DNA of 64,000 nt, from NCBI GenBank assembly GCA_903939845.1, contig CAJAIJ010000039.1, positions 1 to 64,000 on the forward strand, given 5' to 3'. Shown piece after piece: positions 17,685 through 26,502 of this stretch (positions within the stretch are counted from its first letter, which is position 1; each line of letters starts with the position of its first letter). Made by a program: the position numbers and the translations under genes. This DNA is from an uncultured Solirubrobacterales bacterium (GTDB lineage Bacteria; Actinomycetota; Thermoleophilia; Solirubrobacterales; 70-9). The notes under the pieces were generated by a model. That model was given only the letters and a program-made list of their open reading frames with translations, had not been told where the DNA came from and made no database searches.

Positions 17685-19214
17685 ATGCAGGCACCGGATT
17701 CCCTGCCGGTCCCGAACCTCGCCCTCGTGATTCTCGATGGCTGGGGTCTGGCCGAAGCCGGCCCGGGCAACGCCGTCTCGCTGGCGTCGACACCGGTGTT
17801 CGACCGTCTCTGGGACTCCTTCCCGACCACCACGCTGAGCGCCGGTGGTCCCGATGTCGGCCTCCCGGAAGGGCAGATGGGCAACTCCGAGGTCGGCCAC
17901 CTGAACCTCGGGGCCGGAGCGGTCGTCAAGCAGGATCTTGCGCGGATCGATGGTGCGATTGCGGACGGCTCCTTCTTCGAGAACGAGGTGCTCGTCGAGG
18001 CCTGCCGTCGGGCGGTCGCGTCACCCAGGGGAAGGCTCCACCTGATCGGGCTGGTCTCCGATGGTGGCGTCCATTCCGGCTGGGAGCACCTCGAAGCCGC
18101 GATCGAGCTGGCGACCCAGGAGGGCATTCCCGATCTCGTCTTCCACGCGATCACCGACGGGCGCGACACCTCCCCGACCGGTGGGACCGAGTACCTGGCC
18201 GAACTCGAGAGGTGGTTGAGATCGGCCGGCCGGGTCGGGACGGTCTCGGGCCGCTATTACGCGATGGACCGCGACACTCGCTGGGAGCGGGTCAAACTCG
18301 CCTACGACGCGATGGTTCATGCCGAGGGACCCCGAGTGGGGGACTCCGCGACGGTGATCCGGGACTCCTACGAGGCCGGGGTCACCGACGAGTTCGTGGT
18401 TCCGGCAGTGGTCGGTGACTACGACGGAATGGCCGAAGGCGATGTCGCCATCTTCATCAACTTCCGTCCCGATCGGGCCCGGGAGCTGACGATGGCCCTG
18501 ACCGACCCCGATTTCGTTGGCTTCCCGCGGTCTAGTGGACCGCTGGTGGACCTGACGACGATGACCTCTTACCGGAAGGGCTGGGGCCACCCGGTCGCGT
18601 TCCCGGAGCGGAGGCCCGAGGTCACTCTCGCGGAGGTCGTTTCGGAGGCCGGAGGCAGCCAGATCCACGTCGCCGAGACAGAGAAGTATGCCCACGTGAC
18701 CTACTTCTTCAACGGCGGACGCGAAGAGGAGTGGGAGGGAGAGCAACGCCATCTCGTCGACTCCCCGAGGGATGTGCCGACCTATGACCACCGGCCCGAG
18801 ATGAGTGCCCGGGCCGCGGCCGATGCCTTCGTCGGAGACTGGAAGTCCGAGGCCCCGCGGTTCGGGATCATCAACTTCGCCAACCCCGACATGGTCGGTC
18901 ACACAGGGGTCATCCCTGCGGCAGTCTCGGCGATAGAGGCCGTGGACGAGTGCCTCGGACGGGTGGTCGATGCCGTGACAGCCTCCGGAGGTGCCTGCCT
19001 GATCACTGCCGATCACGGCAACGCCGAGCAGATGCTCAACCCCGATGGATCGCCGAATACGGCCCATTCCCTCAACCCCGTCCCGGTGATCCTCACGGTG
19101 GAGGGGGTTTCCCTGAGGGAGGGCGGGATCCTTGCCGATGTCGCCCCGACGATCCTCGAGGCACTGGGGATCGATCAGCCGGCCGCGATGACCGGCCGGT
19201 CTCTGCTTCGTTGA
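17685..19214 (+). CDS. gpmI: 2,3-bisphosphoglycerate-independent phosphoglycerate mutase
   Basis: 509 residues of the alkaline phosphatase superfamily, with two Mn ions. LVILDGWGL carries the first metal Asp. QMGNSEVGHLNLGAG carries the phosphorylated Ser (about residue 67). TDGRDTSP, NFRPDRAREL and LITADHGNAEQM complete the active site. A GAGGAG ribosome-binding site lies over the tpiA stop. It is the last glycolytic gene of the run. Confidence 0.97.
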   Translation: MQAPDSLPVPNLALVILDGWGLAEAGPGNAVSLASTPVFDRLWDSFPTTTLSAGGPDVGLPEGQMGNSEVGHLNLGAGAVVKQDLARIDGAIADGSFFENEVLVEACRRAVASPRGRLHLIGLVSDGGVHSGWEHLEAAIELATQEGIPDLVFHAITDGRDTSPTGGTEYLAELERWLRSAGRVGTVSGRYYAMDRDTRWERVKLAYDAMVHAEGPRVGDSATVIRDSYEAGVTDEFVVPAVVGDYDGMAEGDVAIFINFRPDRARELTMALTDPDFVGFPRSSGPLVDLTTMTSYRKGWGHPVAFPERRPEVTLAEVVSEAGGSQIHVAETEKYAHVTYFFNGGREEEWEGEQRHLVDSPRDVPTYDHRPEMSARAAADAFVGDWKSEAPRFGIINFANPDMVGHTGVIPAAVSAIEAVDECLGRVVDAVTASGGACLITADHGNAEQMLNPDGSPNTAHSLNPVPVILTVEGVSLREGGILADVAPTILEALGIDQPAAMTGRSLLR

Positions 19215-19243
19215 TCGGGTGAACGCCCCGGTCCCGGCGCGGG

Positions 19244-19249
19244 TAGCCT
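19244..19249 (+). promoter_or_regulatory. -10 element for a leaderless tgt transcript
   Basis: TAGCCT lies seven bases before the ATG of tgt, with no Shine-Dalgarno sequence. The identical hexamer precedes the MaoC gene at 8588. Confidence 0.45.
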
Positions 19250-19256
19250 TGCCGGG

Positions 19257-20462
19257 ATGCGATCCGACCCGTCGAGGCTCTCGTTCGAAATCGTCGCCTC
19301 GGACGGGGACGCCCGCCGCGGCCTCCTGAATACGGCCCACGGCCCGGTCGAGACGCCGGCTTTCGTCCCGCTGGCCACGAACGGCGCAGTCAGGGGAATG
19401 TCTTCCCGTGAGGTGGCCGGGTTCGGCTACTCGATGGTCCTGGGCAACACCTACCACCTCCTCGTCTCTCCCGGACCGGACAGGATCGCCGAGGCCGGGG
19501 GGCTCCACGAGTTCATGTCCTGGGACGGAGCGCTGATAACCGACTCCGGCGGTTTCCAGGTCTTCTCGCTCGCACACGGGAGCGTTGCCGATGAGATCAA
19601 GGGAACCGGTCGACGGGTCCGGGGTCAGGCCGAGACCCTCTCGATCGAGGAGGAGGGGGTTAGGTTCCGCTCCTACAGGGACGGCTCTGAACTGATGCTC
19701 TCCCCCGAGATATCGATGGCCGTCCAGGCTGCCCTGGGATCGGACATCGCACTCATCTTCGACGAGTGCACGCCGTTCAACGCAGATCGCGACTACACCG
19801 CCCGGTCGACCGAGCGAACCCATCGCTGGCTCGACAGGTGCCTGCGCTGGCACGACGAGAACGGCCCCGCCTCGCAGGCCGTCTACGGGATCGTCCAGGG
19901 CGGTACCTGGGAGGACCTGAGGAAGGAGTCGGCCGAGGCCGTCGCCGCCGCGTCGATCGACGGGATCGCGATCGGCGGGACGCTCGGAAGGGACAAGGAC
20001 GAGATGGCCGAGGTCCTGGGTATGACCGTGCCAGTGCTTCCGGTCGAGACCCCGAAGCACCTGCTGGGCATCGGCGAGGTAGACGACCTCATGAAGGGCG
20101 TAGCCCTCGGCCTCGATACCTTCGACTGTGCCGTTCCGACCAGACTCGCGAGGCACGGGATGGCGATAGCGCCGAGTCCGGAGACCAGGTTCCGGATCGA
20201 TCTCCGCAAGAGCAGGATGTCGGGCGATCGGAGGCCGATGGTCGAGGGCTGCCCCTGTGTCGCCTGCTCCGATTACGACCGCGACTACATCAACTATGTC
20301 TCCCGAGCAGAGGAGTTGACGGCCGTCCGCCTGCTGGTAGACCACAATCTTGTCTATATGGAGAGGTTGATGTCAGGGGCAAGGGAAGCGATCTCGGCCG
20401 GGAGGTTCGGCCGGTATGCCGAGCTGGTTCTTTCCGGCTCGTCCCCATGGGAGGCCTCGTGA
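19257..20462 (+). CDS. tgt: tRNA-guanine transglycosylase (queuine tRNA-ribosyltransferase)
   Basis: 401 residues, TIM barrel with a zinc site. It exchanges guanine 34 of GUN-anticodon tRNAs for preQ1. Motifs: LGNTYHLLVSPGP, TDSGGFQVFSLAH (nucleophile region, Asp near residue 96), GIVQGGTWEDLRKESA, GLDTFDCAVPTRLARHG, and the zinc ligands CPCVAC plus the His of LLVDHNLVYMERL. No other queuosine genes are near. The last bases overlap the GTG of an ABC ATPase. Confidence 0.96.
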   Translation: MRSDPSRLSFEIVASDGDARRGLLNTAHGPVETPAFVPLATNGAVRGMSSREVAGFGYSMVLGNTYHLLVSPGPDRIAEAGGLHEFMSWDGALITDSGGFQVFSLAHGSVADEIKGTGRRVRGQAETLSIEEEGVRFRSYRDGSELMLSPEISMAVQAALGSDIALIFDECTPFNADRDYTARSTERTHRWLDRCLRWHDENGPASQAVYGIVQGGTWEDLRKESAEAVAAASIDGIAIGGTLGRDKDEMAEVLGMTVPVLPVETPKHLLGIGEVDDLMKGVALGLDTFDCAVPTRLARHGMAIAPSPETRFRIDLRKSRMSGDRRPMVEGCPCVACSDYDRDYINYVSRAEELTAVRLLVDHNLVYMERLMSGAREAISAGRFGRYAELVLSGSSPWEAS

Positions 20463-21409
20463 CGACCGCTTCCTCCGGCCGACTCGCGGCCTTCGAGGGC
20501 GTCTCCAAGTCCTACGGCTCGACCAGGGCGCTCGATGGGATCACCTTCTCCGTGCCCGAGGGTTCCGTCTGTGGCCTTCTCGGGCCGAACGGTTCCGGCA
20601 AGACGACCGCGCTGAGGATCCTTCTCGGGCTCACCCGGCCGAACGAGGGGACGTCGAGCCTTCTCGGTGACACAGGGGGTTCGAGCAGGAGGGATGCTGC
20701 ACGCAGGACCGGAGCGCTGGTCGAGACTCCGGCCCTCTACGAGAGGACCTCTGCCCGGGGCAACATGGTCATCGAGGCAGCAGCCAGGGGCCTCGGTGAC
20801 TCCTCGGGGGAGATCCAGGGCCTGCTCGATCTGGTCGGGCTGGGCAGCAGGGCCGACGATCGGGTCAAGGGCTTCTCTCTCGGCATGAGGCAACGACTCG
20901 GACTCGCGACAGCCCTGCTCGGCAAGCCGAAACTGGTGATCCTCGATGAGCCCACCAACGGCCTCGATCCGGCCGGGATCGTCGAGATTCGGGAACTGAT
21001 CCGGACGCTTCCCGAGCTCGGGACCACGGTCCTCGTCTCGTCGCATCTGCTTCAGGAGGTCCAGGCGATGTGCGACCGGGTGGTGATCCTCGACCACGGG
21101 CGCCTGGTAGCCGAGGGTGCCATGTCCGAAATCCTCGGGGACTCCCGTTCGGCCGCCCGTTGGAAGGTCCGCATCGATCCGTCCGAGACCGAGCGGGCGA
21201 CTGCCGCCCTGGTAGAGGTAGGCCTCGAGGTTGTCCCGGGCGGTGACGGCATCCTCCTGGTGTCGGGTCCGGTCTCCGACGGATCCCAGCTCAACGTCCT
21301 CCTGACCGGGGCCGGTATCTACCTCTCCGAGCTCGTCCCCGAATTCCCCGATCTCGAGTCCGTCTTCCTCGCCCTGACCGAATCCGGAGATGACCGCGAT
21401 GAGAGCTGA
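20459..21409 (+). CDS. ABC transporter ATP-binding protein
   Basis: 316 residues from GTG 20459 (ATG 20447 is also possible). Walker A GPNGSGKTT, a degenerate Q-loop region GALVETPALYER typical of bacitracin/lantibiotic-type ATPases, signature FSLGMRQRLGLA, Walker B LVILDEPTNGLDP and H-loop VSSHLLQE. A C-terminal regulatory-like stretch of about 90 residues follows. Partner permease overlaps by 20 bases. Start overlaps the tgt stop by four bases. Confidence 0.9.
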   Translation: MTTASSGRLAAFEGVSKSYGSTRALDGITFSVPEGSVCGLLGPNGSGKTTALRILLGLTRPNEGTSSLLGDTGGSSRRDAARRTGALVETPALYERTSARGNMVIEAAARGLGDSSGEIQGLLDLVGLGSRADDRVKGFSLGMRQRLGLATALLGKPKLVILDEPTNGLDPAGIVEIRELIRTLPELGTTVLVSSHLLQEVQAMCDRVVILDHGRLVAEGAMSEILGDSRSAARWKVRIDPSETERATAALVEVGLEVVPGGDGILLVSGPVSDGSQLNVLLTGAGIYLSELVPEFPDLESVFLALTESGDDRDES

Positions 21410-22133
21410 GCTGCTGAAACTCAGGCTGTTGCCCACGCCCCGGTGGTCGGCTGCCTTCCTGCTCGTAACCCTCGTCCTCGGCATCGCCGCGACCTGGAAG
21501 TGGGGAACGGGGCTCGAGCAGGTAGCAGTTGATCTGGCCCTCGGCCTGCCGACTGCGATCGTCTCAGTGGTGATCGGGGCATGGGTCGTCGGAGTCGAAT
21601 ATGGCCAGAAGACGATGTCCAGGCTGCTGACATCCGACCCCCGACGCTCGCTCGTGGTGATTCGAAAGATCCTCACCGCCATCCTGGCTACTGCCGTCCT
21701 TACGGTAGTGCTGTACGCGCTCGGCTACCTCGGCTTCGCTGTCGCCGCCGAAGGACACGGTTCAGGTCTCGATCGCACGCTGTACCTCGATCAGGCCCAG
21801 GTTGCGCTCGTCACAAATCTCGTCTACGCCCTGATCGGCGTCGGGTTCGCGCTCGTCACGGCAAGCATGGCGGGCGGCCTGACTGCGGCGTTCGTCTTCA
21901 TCTTCGTGTTCTCGACCTTCTTCTCGATCCTGCCGGAGGTAGGCGATTGGTCCTTCTCGATCGCGCTCAGCGAGGTCACCGACCGGATCCTCGGCCAACG
22001 GGTGGCCTTCGACCCCGAAACCCTCGACCCGAACTCCCGGACTCTGGCCGCTTCGCTCGGGATCCTGATCGGCTGGGTCGTCCTGATCGTGGGAGCGGGA
22101 TGGATCAGGTTCGTCCGCAGCGAAGGCCGCTGA
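21390..22133 (+). CDS. ABC-2 family transporter permease
   Basis: 247 residues from ATG 21390; ATG 21399 (MRAELLKLRLLPTPRW) is an equally typical start. MRAELLKLR followed by six hydrophobic segments is the usual opening of ABC-2 permeases that work with short ATPases. Together with the upstream ATPase it forms an exporter of unknown substrate. It converges with the kinase gene, one base apart, so no terminator fits between them. Confidence 0.85.
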   Translation: MTAMRAELLKLRLLPTPRWSAAFLLVTLVLGIAATWKWGTGLEQVAVDLALGLPTAIVSVVIGAWVVGVEYGQKTMSRLLTSDPRRSLVVIRKILTAILATAVLTVVLYALGYLGFAVAAEGHGSGLDRTLYLDQAQVALVTNLVYALIGVGFALVTASMAGGLTAAFVFIFVFSTFFSILPEVGDWSFSIALSEVTDRILGQRVAFDPETLDPNSRTLAASLGILIGWVVLIVGAGWIRFVRSEGR

Positions 22134-22134
22134 C

Positions 22135-23349
22135 CTATCTGGTGTTCTGCCTGACGTAGTCGCGAAGCTCGCCGGTCAGGCCATCGACCGACCGTTCGGT
22201 CCAGTCCCTCACCTTCACCGTGGCCGTGCGATCGGTCAGGGCTAGCACGCCTCCGGCCACGGCGGCGGCGATGAGGACCAGTGCGAGGACTCCGCCGAGG
22301 AACCTCATCGTCCTCGATGCCAGTGAACGCCTGGGAACGGTCGGCCTGGGGGGCAGGTTCACCGGGGAGACGGGAGGAAGAGGGGGCGCCTCGCCTCCGG
22401 ATCTCCCTGCAGTGCGGGCGCTCCTCTCGAGTGGGCGGGTCGCGGTCTCGGCCCGCGCGGCACGGTTCCGGGCCTCCGGCGTAGCGGCAGCCAGGGGAAC
22501 GGTCACGTCCTCTCCGAGCAGACCGCGCTGGAGACCATCCGACATCTCGGCAGCCGACCGGTACCGAATCTCGGGATCGGGATCGAGGGCCCTCATCACT
22601 GCGGCCCCGACGCTCTCGGAGACGTCACCGTTGTAGGTGCGCGGGTGGAGCGGACGTTCGTTCTGCTGCCTCACTGCCAGCTCTGCCAGCGAGGACCCCT
22701 CATACGGAAGTCGGCCGGTCAGGAACTGGTAGAGCACCACTCCGAGCGAATAGACGTCGGTGGTCGGGGTGGCCTCCTCGCCCCGGACCAGCTCCGGAGC
22801 CAGGTAGGCGGCCGTGCCGACCACGGAACCGACCTGGGTGATCCTGGTCTGCTCGACAGCCTTGGCGATCCCGAAATCAGTCAGCTTGCAGGTCATCTCA
22901 CCACCGCCGGCCGGACCGCCCGTGATCATCAGGTTGCCGGGCTTGACGTCGCGGTGGATGATGCCGTGGCGGTGGGCGTATTCCAGACCGGCGCAGGCCT
23001 GAACCCCGATCTCGACCGTGGTCGGCGAGTCGAGGACGCCGCCCGCCTTGAGGAGCTGGGCTCCGGACCGGCCCTCGACGCACTCCATCACGATGAAGTA
23101 GCGGTCGTGGTCGACCCCGGTGTCGTAGACCTGAACGATGTTCGGATGAATCAGCTTCGCGACGGCAAGCGCCTCGCGTTTGAATCTGGCCACGAACCGT
23201 TCGTCGTCGGACAGGTGCTCGGCCAGGACCTTGACGGCGACCGTCCTCTCGAGCACACGGTCGCGGGCCCGGTAGACGTTCGACATGCCGCCCGTCCCGA
23301 GTCGCTCACCCAGCTCGTAGCGGCTTCCGAGAGTGGTCGACTCAGGCAC
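22135..23349 (-). CDS. Membrane Ser/Thr protein kinase (Pkn family)
   Basis: 404 residues. The kinase domain fills about residues 11-270: glycine loop GERLGTGGMSNVY, Lys 40 (VAVK), the C-helix Glu near 59 (FKREAL), HRDVKPGN with catalytic Asp near 134, and DFGIAKA near 158. A proline- and arginine-rich linker leads to one membrane helix (about 349-371), then only about 33 external residues, with no PASTA or other sensor domain. It overlaps the upstream lipoprotein gene by 8 bases, which suggests the lipoprotein could act as the external partner. Confidence 0.93.
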   Translation of the reverse strand: MPESTTLGSRYELGERLGTGGMSNVYRARDRVLERTVAVKVLAEHLSDDERFVARFKREALAVAKLIHPNIVQVYDTGVDHDRYFIVMECVEGRSGAQLLKAGGVLDSPTTVEIGVQACAGLEYAHRHGIIHRDVKPGNLMITGGPAGGGEMTCKLTDFGIAKAVEQTRITQVGSVVGTAAYLAPELVRGEEATPTTDVYSLGVVLYQFLTGRLPYEGSSLAELAVRQQNERPLHPRTYNGDVSESVGAAVMRALDPDPEIRYRSAAEMSDGLQRGLLGEDVTVPLAAATPEARNRAARAETATRPLERSARTAGRSGGEAPPLPPVSPVNLPPRPTVPRRSLASRTMRFLGGVLALVLIAAAVAGGVLALTDRTATVKVRDWTERSVDGLTGELRDYVRQNTR

Positions 23350-23947
23350 CGTTCATTCCTCCGGACGAGGAGGGCGAAACCCCTCCGGAGTTATCGGGAG
23401 GTGTGGGAGGTGTGGGCTCGGGCGTCGGGGCCGGCTCCGGAGCCGGTGTCGGCTCCGGGCGCTGCTGCCCGCCTCCGCCGGTCTCCGGTGGCGTGGTGGT
23501 GCCCCCGGAAGGGGGAGTCATCTCTTCGATCGGATCGGCCTCTTCGATCACCGGCTCGATGCCGGTTGCGCCCGATTCGATGCATTCGTCCTGAATCGTG
23601 ATCTGGAGCTGGGTGATGCCGTCCCGAAGAGTCCTGAGCAGGGCAGGGTCGAGCGTCGAGCCGATGCCCTCGACCTCGTCTTCGATCTCCTGTGCGGCCT
23701 CGAGGGCTTCGAAACAGAGGCCATCGACCACCTGGGTCTGGATCCTGGTGATCTGGGACTCGATCCGCTCAGTGGAATCCCGGGGGAGGAGATCGCTCCG
23801 ATCCTCCTGGCAGCCGGCAAGGAACAGGCAGACAGCCGCGACTCCAGTCGCGGCAAGAGTGCGTCTGATCCTGCCCCTGCTCACCTCGGGCGAGTCTAGA
23901 GAAGCCGCTTCGCGTGCCGTGGAGCTGTTCGAGTCGGTGGCGCTCAC
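23342..23947 (-). CDS. Lipoprotein with proline-rich tail, partner of the kinase gene
   Basis: 201 residues. A basic head (GRIRRT) and hydrophobic core end in the lipobox LFLAGC (Cys near 46). GTG 23884, giving VSRGRIRRT, would be a more usual signal-peptide start than 23947. The mature part has an acidic helical region (about 55-135) with two Cys (GLCFEAL, DECIESG) and then a low-complexity tail of Pro, Thr, Gly and Glu, which may reach into or across the wall. No family recognised. It lies between a phosphoesterase and a kinase gene in one operon. Confidence 0.75.
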   Translation of the reverse strand: MSATDSNSSTAREAASLDSPEVSRGRIRRTLAATGVAAVCLFLAGCQEDRSDLLPRDSTERIESQITRIQTQVVDGLCFEALEAAQEIEDEVEGIGSTLDPALLRTLRDGITQLQITIQDECIESGATGIEPVIEEADPIEEMTPPSGGTTTPPETGGGGQQRPEPTPAPEPAPTPEPTPPTPPDNSGGVSPSSSGGMNGA

Positions 23948-24690
23948 GTCCCGGCGAACAGCCTCTCGGCCAGAGTCGGGGGCAGCGCTGCCTCGCGGAT
24001 CGCCTCGGCCGCGATCTCGACGGGATATTCGGTCCGCCGAAATCCGACCTTCATCGATTCAGTGTCGAGAGAGAGCCAGGCCGCCCTCGGGTCACCATCC
24101 CTCGGCTGTCCGACGCTGCCGGGATTCACCAGCCACTCCCCCCGGGCGAGGTTCAGGTCCGTCCCGGCCGGCGCCTGGGCTGCCGAGATCCGGGACATCT
24201 CGTCCGGCCGGGTGAAGAAGAGGGCGATGTGGGAGTGCCCGATCATCCCCACCCGCTCGGGCTGGAACTCGATGTTCTCTTCGGCTACTCCGGTGTCGAT
24301 CACGTACTCCCAGATCGGGTCCCTGGGCGACGCGTGTGAGAGGCCGATCGCTTCCCGGGTTGCCCTCGCGCCCTCGATCGACCGGAGGATCTCGACCGTT
24401 CTCGGTGTCAGGTTCTTCCTGGTCCAGAGTGCCGCTTCGGCGGCGTTGACGCTGAAGTTGGTGATCTCGATCTCGTCCAGTGCGGCGAGATCGTGATTTC
24501 CGATCAGGAGCAGCGAGCATCGCTCGGAGAGGATCTCGACCACCTCGTTCGGGTTGGCTCCGTAGCCGACGGCGTCGCCGAGGCACCAGATCTCGTCATG
24601 CCGGTCCCGGTCGACCTCTTCGAGGACGGCTTCCAGAGCCTGGAGGTTGGCGTGTATGTCCGAGATGACGGCGACTTTCACGATTTGCAC
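23944..24690 (-). CDS. Calcineurin-like metallophosphoesterase (YfcE/PPP-like)
   Basis: 248 residues. All four metal-site motifs are visible: SDIHANLQAL (Asp, His), WCLGDAVGYG (Asp), LLIGNHDLA (Asn, His) and IGHSH (His), with NPGSVGQPRDGDPRAAW near the end as in YfcE-like phosphodiesterases. The substrate may be a nucleotide or a phosphoprotein. Starts are GTG 24690 or GTG 24681. It is first in a minus-strand operon with the lipoprotein (4-base overlap) and the kinase. A role in reversing kinase action is an inference from position only. Confidence 0.88.
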   Translation of the reverse strand: MQIVKVAVISDIHANLQALEAVLEEVDRDRHDEIWCLGDAVGYGANPNEVVEILSERCSLLLIGNHDLAALDEIEITNFSVNAAEAALWTRKNLTPRTVEILRSIEGARATREAIGLSHASPRDPIWEYVIDTGVAEENIEFQPERVGMIGHSHIALFFTRPDEMSRISAAQAPAGTDLNLARGEWLVNPGSVGQPRDGDPRAAWLSLDTESMKVGFRRTEYPVEIAAEAIREAALPPTLAERLFAGT

Positions 24691-24762
24691 GGGTCCCGGT
24701 GACAGCGGGAGCGGCTCTCTATCGTAGAGCGACGTGTTCCTCGCTCAGACCGGAAAGCAGCG

Positions 24763-26052
24763 GTGAACGCGGCCACCCCGCGCCGGACCCTGCCGATCGT
24801 CCTCGTCGCCGCAGCCGTGGCGCTGCTGGTCGCCTGGCTGCTCGGCAGAGGTCTCTTGCCACCGGGATTCGGTGCCGACCCGGCCGACCCGGCTGAGTTC
24901 TTCACTCCGGGCCAGATCGAGACCGCCGAGACCTTCCGGGGACGAATTCGCTTGATCTCGCTGATTTCGCTCTCGGTCGGACTGGTTGCGTTGGCAGTAA
25001 TGGCCTTCTATCGCGGCGTTCCGGTGGACCGGATCCTGACCCGTTTCGCGAACAGACCGGTGATCGGGGGTGCCTTCCTCGGAGGTTTCCTGGCCGCCCT
25101 GCTCGCCCTGGTCGAGGTGCCTTTCACCCTGGCCGCGTGGGGCACCGGCAGAGAGTTCGGGATCGTCACTTCGAGTCCGTTACGGCTCTTCTCCGACATC
25201 GCCATCTCGGCCTCGATCTCGATCGTGCTGTTTGCTGCGGCGGGGGCCCTGGCCGTCTTTGCCTGGGACCGGTTCGGGCGGTGGTTCTGGGTGGCTGCAT
25301 CGTTCGCAATCGGGGTCTTCGCGATCGCCTGGCTCTGGCTGTGGCCGATCGTGGTCGCACCGCTCTTCAATGATTTCGAGCCGCTGCCGGAAGGTCCGGC
25401 CCGGGTCGAGCTCGAGAAGATCGCCGATCGGGCCGGGATCGAGATAGCCGGCGTCTACACGGTCGATGCCAGCAAGCGGACCAGCGCGATCAATGCCTGG
25501 GTCCACGGTCTCGGACCCTCCCGTCGCCTGGTGCTTCAGGACACGGCGATCGATGGTCTCGACCGGGCCGAACTGTCCTCCCTGGTCGCCCACGAGCTGG
25601 CACACGTCGAGTCCCGCGACCCAGAACGCGGACTGCTCTACGTGCTGTTGACGGTCCCGCTCGCCGCCCTCGCGATCCAGACCGGGGCCTCCCGGATCCT
25701 TCGTCGTCGTGACCGAGCCGACGGGGGTGCGGTCGTCGTTTTGCCGCTCGCCCTCGGGGTCGGACTCGCCGTGGTGGTTCTCTCGATCCCGGGGGCCTGG
25801 CTCTCACGTCAGATCGAAGTGGCGGCAGACGCCAGAGCACTCGAGCTGACCGGGAACGGTCAGGCGATGATTTCGCTCCAGCAGCGCGTGGCCGAGGAGA
25901 ACCTCTCGGAGCCATCCAGACCCGAGCCTTTTCGGACCCTGTTTGCCACCCATCCCGATCCGGTCGAGCGGATCGGGATGGCCCAGGCCTTCGAGATGCG
26001 GCATGGCACCAAGCCTGACCCGAACCGATCGACCGGGAGGGGGTCGCGTTGA
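24763..26052 (+). CDS. M48 family (Ste24/HtpX-like) membrane metalloprotease
   Basis: 429 residues from GTG. One N-terminal helix and four further helices precede the catalytic domain, as in CAAX protease 1/Ste24-like proteins. VAHELAHVESRD at about residues 276-287 gives the HExxH zinc motif, and SRQIEVAADARALEL provides the downstream Glu/Asp ligand region. KRTSAINAWVHGLGPSRR is the strand that holds substrate. Likely cleaves membrane proteins. Overlaps rlmH by four bases (TTGA). Confidence 0.88.
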   Translation: MNAATPRRTLPIVLVAAAVALLVAWLLGRGLLPPGFGADPADPAEFFTPGQIETAETFRGRIRLISLISLSVGLVALAVMAFYRGVPVDRILTRFANRPVIGGAFLGGFLAALLALVEVPFTLAAWGTGREFGIVTSSPLRLFSDIAISASISIVLFAAAGALAVFAWDRFGRWFWVAASFAIGVFAIAWLWLWPIVVAPLFNDFEPLPEGPARVELEKIADRAGIEIAGVYTVDASKRTSAINAWVHGLGPSRRLVLQDTAIDGLDRAELSSLVAHELAHVESRDPERGLLYVLLTVPLAALAIQTGASRILRRRDRADGGAVVVLPLALGVGLAVVVLSIPGAWLSRQIEVAADARALELTGNGQAMISLQQRVAEENLSEPSRPEPFRTLFATHPDPVERIGMAQAFEMRHGTKPDPNRSTGRGSR

Positions 26053-26465
26053 GAGCCAGGATCGTCGCGGTCGGTCGGATCCGTGATCCGTTCACAGCGG
26101 GCCAGCAGCACTACCTGAAGATGCTGAGGCCCCATCTCCCGGTCGAAGTGGTCGAGGTCAAGCGATCCGACGGTCTGGAGCGGCGGCTCGAGGATTCCGC
26201 TTGGACGATCGCCCTCGATCCCGGGGGGCGGCAGATGGACTCGATCGAGTGGGGCGCCTGGCTGGACGAGCGGAGGATGGCCGGCAGGAACATCGAGTTC
26301 CTGATCGGAGGACCGGAGGGGTTGCCCTCTGCACTCGTCGAGGGAGCGGACGAGAGAATCTCACTGGGCCGGATGACATTGGCCCACCAGCTGGCCAGAG
26401 TGGTTCTGCTGGAGCAGCTGTTCAGGGCCGGCAAGATCAGCGCCGGCGAGAGGTATCACCTCTGA
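26049..26465 (+). CDS. rlmH: 23S rRNA (pseudouridine1915-N3)-methyltransferase
   Basis: 138 residues, a small SPOUT methyltransferase that modifies helix 69 of 23S rRNA. FLIGGPEGLP and ISLGRMTLAHQLARVVLLEQLFRA are the knotted SAM-binding region, and the C-terminus AGERYHL matches the family's RxxxYH ending. TTG start overlapping the protease stop, so translation is probably coupled. Confidence 0.94.
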   Translation: MRARIVAVGRIRDPFTAGQQHYLKMLRPHLPVEVVEVKRSDGLERRLEDSAWTIALDPGGRQMDSIEWGAWLDERRMAGRNIEFLIGGPEGLPSALVEGADERISLGRMTLAHQLARVVLLEQLFRAGKISAGERYHL

Positions 26466-26489
26466 CTCGGGTCGCCTGTCGGGAGGACA

Positions 26490-26495
26490 TAGGAT
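26490..26495 (+). promoter_or_regulatory. -10 element for a leaderless argS transcript
   Basis: TAGGAT lies seven bases before the argS ATG. The same hexamer and spacing class precede rfbC on the other strand. Confidence 0.45.
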
Positions 26496-26502
26496 CACGC
26501 GG

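Noticed and set aside
18021-20345. 774-codon open frame on the minus strand
   Set aside because: It is antisense to gpmI and tgt, both full-length with intact motifs; the protein is rich in Arg, Gly and Asp and shows no fold, as expected for a shadow in GC-rich DNA.
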